64,000 bases of DNA, from contig NZ_JOHR01000016.1 of the NCBI RefSeq assembly GCF_000719775.1, positions 62,001-126,000 of the forward strand, read 5' to 3'. The translations under genes and the position numbers were made by a program. The notes beneath the pieces were generated by a model. It had not been told where the DNA came from, did no database searches, and was given only the letters and a program-made list of their open reading frames with translations. Origin of the DNA: Streptomyces sp. NRRL F-5135 (GTDB taxonomy: Bacteria; Actinomycetota; Actinomycetes; Streptomycetales; Streptomycetaceae). This document shows positions 62,948 to 64,000 of this stretch, one piece after another; the first letter of the stretch is position 1, and each line of letters starts with the position of its first letter.

Positions 62948-64000
62948 GTGACGTCCCGAAAGCCTGATGAGCAATTGGCGCGCAACTCCAGACTCCGACT
63001 CGTCCGCGGGCGACCGTTGACCACGGCGCGACGGGCTGTGACCAGCGGACGCAGTCGGCCCGCCCCCCGGCCGCCCGAGGGGACCCCTCCCCAGGCGGAG
63101 CTGGCCCGGCAGGCGAGGGAGGTGCTCGCCGACGCCGTACGGATCGCCCGCTGGGCCGCGACCGACCGGGACGCCGACGCGGGCCCGCTGGCCGGGGCCG
63201 GGCTGGAACGCGCCGCGGCCGAACTGGACCTGACACCGGACCAGGTGCGCGCGGGCTGGGACCGCGCCCGGCTGGCCGGGCTGGTCGAGCTGCACGCCGG
63301 CACCGTACGACCGGGCTGGCGGCTCCAGGCGTGGGACCGGGACGACAGCGCCGTCCAGCGCGGCTGGGTCGCGCTGTTCGACGCGTGGTCGCTCGTCCAC
63401 CCGGCCCCGGCCGACGTTGCCGCGGCCACGGTCGCCGAGGTCGTCGAAGCCGTCCCCCAGGTGCTGTCGCTGCTCCAGCTCTCGGCCGGACCGGTGCTCG
63501 TACCGGCCCTGCTCGACCTGCTCCAGCAGCGCGTCGCCGAACTGCACGAGGAACGCTGCGAGGTGCCCTACGGGCCACAGCGGGACCCCGCCGGGCCCCC
63601 GGCCCCCGAGCCCCCGGTGGACGACGCGCTGCTGCCGCCGCTGCTCGACTGGGCCTTGGAGGGCATGGCCGCCGTGGGCGCGCTGACGCTGGGGGAGGGA
63701 CAGGCGACCCTCACCCCGCTCGGCAACTGGGCGGTCTGGGTCAAGCTGGAGCAGATCTGCGTCGCCGCGCAGAGCCCCGCCGGCAACATCGAACAGTCCG
63801 CGGAGCACATGCTGCGCGGCTGCGCCGCGCTCACCCCCGGCCCCGCCCGCGCCGAGTACCGGGCCTGGCTCGCCGCCCGTACTGTCGGCAGCGCCGTCAC
63901 GGAACTGCTCTCCGTCGCCCGCGGCGAGGACGCGCTCCTGCGCGGACTCGCCTTCGAGGCCCTGCGCGTCGTCGGTGCTCCGGCGGAGGCGGAGGTCCGC
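62948..64000 (+). CDS. Conserved hypothetical protein, paralogue of 19249-20799, C-terminus outside window
   Basis: Open from GTG 62948 to the right edge (351 codons, no stop). After a basic 45-residue N-terminus, QAELARQAREVLADAVRIARWA (residues about 52-73) aligns with the N-terminal block of the 516-aa protein at 19.2 kb, and GLVELHAGTVRPGW and LTPLGNWAVWVKLEQI match its GLVEVEE and LTPLGLYGIRARL blocks. No signal or membrane segment. HEAT-like helices may follow. Function unknown. Confidence 0.85.
   Translation, partial: MTSRKPDEQLARNSRLRLVRGRPLTTARRAVTSGRSRPAPRPPEGTPPQAELARQAREVLADAVRIARWAATDRDADAGPLAGAGLERAAAELDLTPDQVRAGWDRARLAGLVELHAGTVRPGWRLQAWDRDDSAVQRGWVALFDAWSLVHPAPADVAAATVAEVVEAVPQVLSLLQLSAGPVLVPALLDLLQQRVAELHEERCEVPYGPQRDPAGPPAPEPPVDDALLPPLLDWALEGMAAVGALTLGEGQATLTPLGNWAVWVKLEQICVAAQSPAGNIEQSAEHMLRGCAALTPGPARAEYRAWLAARTVGSAVTELLSVARGEDALLRGLAFEALRVVGAPAEAEVR

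Overview
The window is very GC-rich (third codon positions almost all G or C). It is packed with actinobacterial genes using ATG and GTG starts, many joined by 4-nt ATGA or GTGA overlaps, and its gene order is what I recall from Streptomyces chromosomes (tkt-ctaB, ctaA, suf operon, dapD, ectABCD, cobalamin genes, pit). I read it as core chromosome of a Streptomyces or close relative. No database search was possible, so every family name rests on motifs, length and context.

Layout. 1-7.8 kb: transketolase (cut by the left edge), divergent ctaB, two ordinary genes, heme A synthase ctaA and a two-gene ABC exporter. 8.0-14.9 kb: a complete sufR-B-D-Rieske-C-S-U-T Fe-S assembly operon; a CAAC-N6-GTTG palindrome lies on the sufR start codon. 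15-24 kb: a membrane protein, dapD, an SMI1/KNR4-like protein, conserved hypotheticals, a Tat-exported PhoX-type phosphatase behind a Pho-box-like repeat, and a double TerD protein. 23.9-37.7 kb: what looks like an oxidative hexuronate pathway in two parts. Uronate dehydrogenase is divergent from keto-deoxyglucarate dehydratase plus an unknown 394-aa protein; an IclR regulator divergent from an alpha-ketoglutarate semialdehyde dehydrogenase lies about 8 kb further right. Between them are a truncated membrane-transporter remnant, an acyl-CoA dehydrogenase/MMPL exporter pair, a DoxX-like protein, an orphan LuxR-type response regulator and a penicillin-binding protein. I suspect roughly 27.56-33.5 kb was inserted.

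38-44.4 kb: small Cys protein, DsbA-like oxidoreductase, aminotransferase, then ectA-B-C-D (ectoine and hydroxyectoine) with unusually long repeat-rich spacers and a stress-type promoter. 44.4-48.5 kb: class V aminotransferase divergent from an amidohydrolase, then a lower-GC glycosyltransferase that looks acquired. 48.5-58.8 kb: cobalamin genes (cobC, cobE, cobB, cobO, a fused ChlI/ChlD-type chelatase subunit, cobQ, cobD). The leftward cobD-Q-chelatase-O-B operon lies under a cobalamin riboswitch, with a His-rich ZIP metal transporter facing it. No cobN is present in the window. 59-64 kb: small membrane protein, Pit phosphate transporter behind three Pho-box repeats, class II aldolase, alpha/beta hydrolase, and a protein cut by the right edge that appears paralogous to the one at 19.2-20.8 kb.

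I saw no rRNA, tRNA, CRISPR array, complete insertion sequence, prophage or replication origin.
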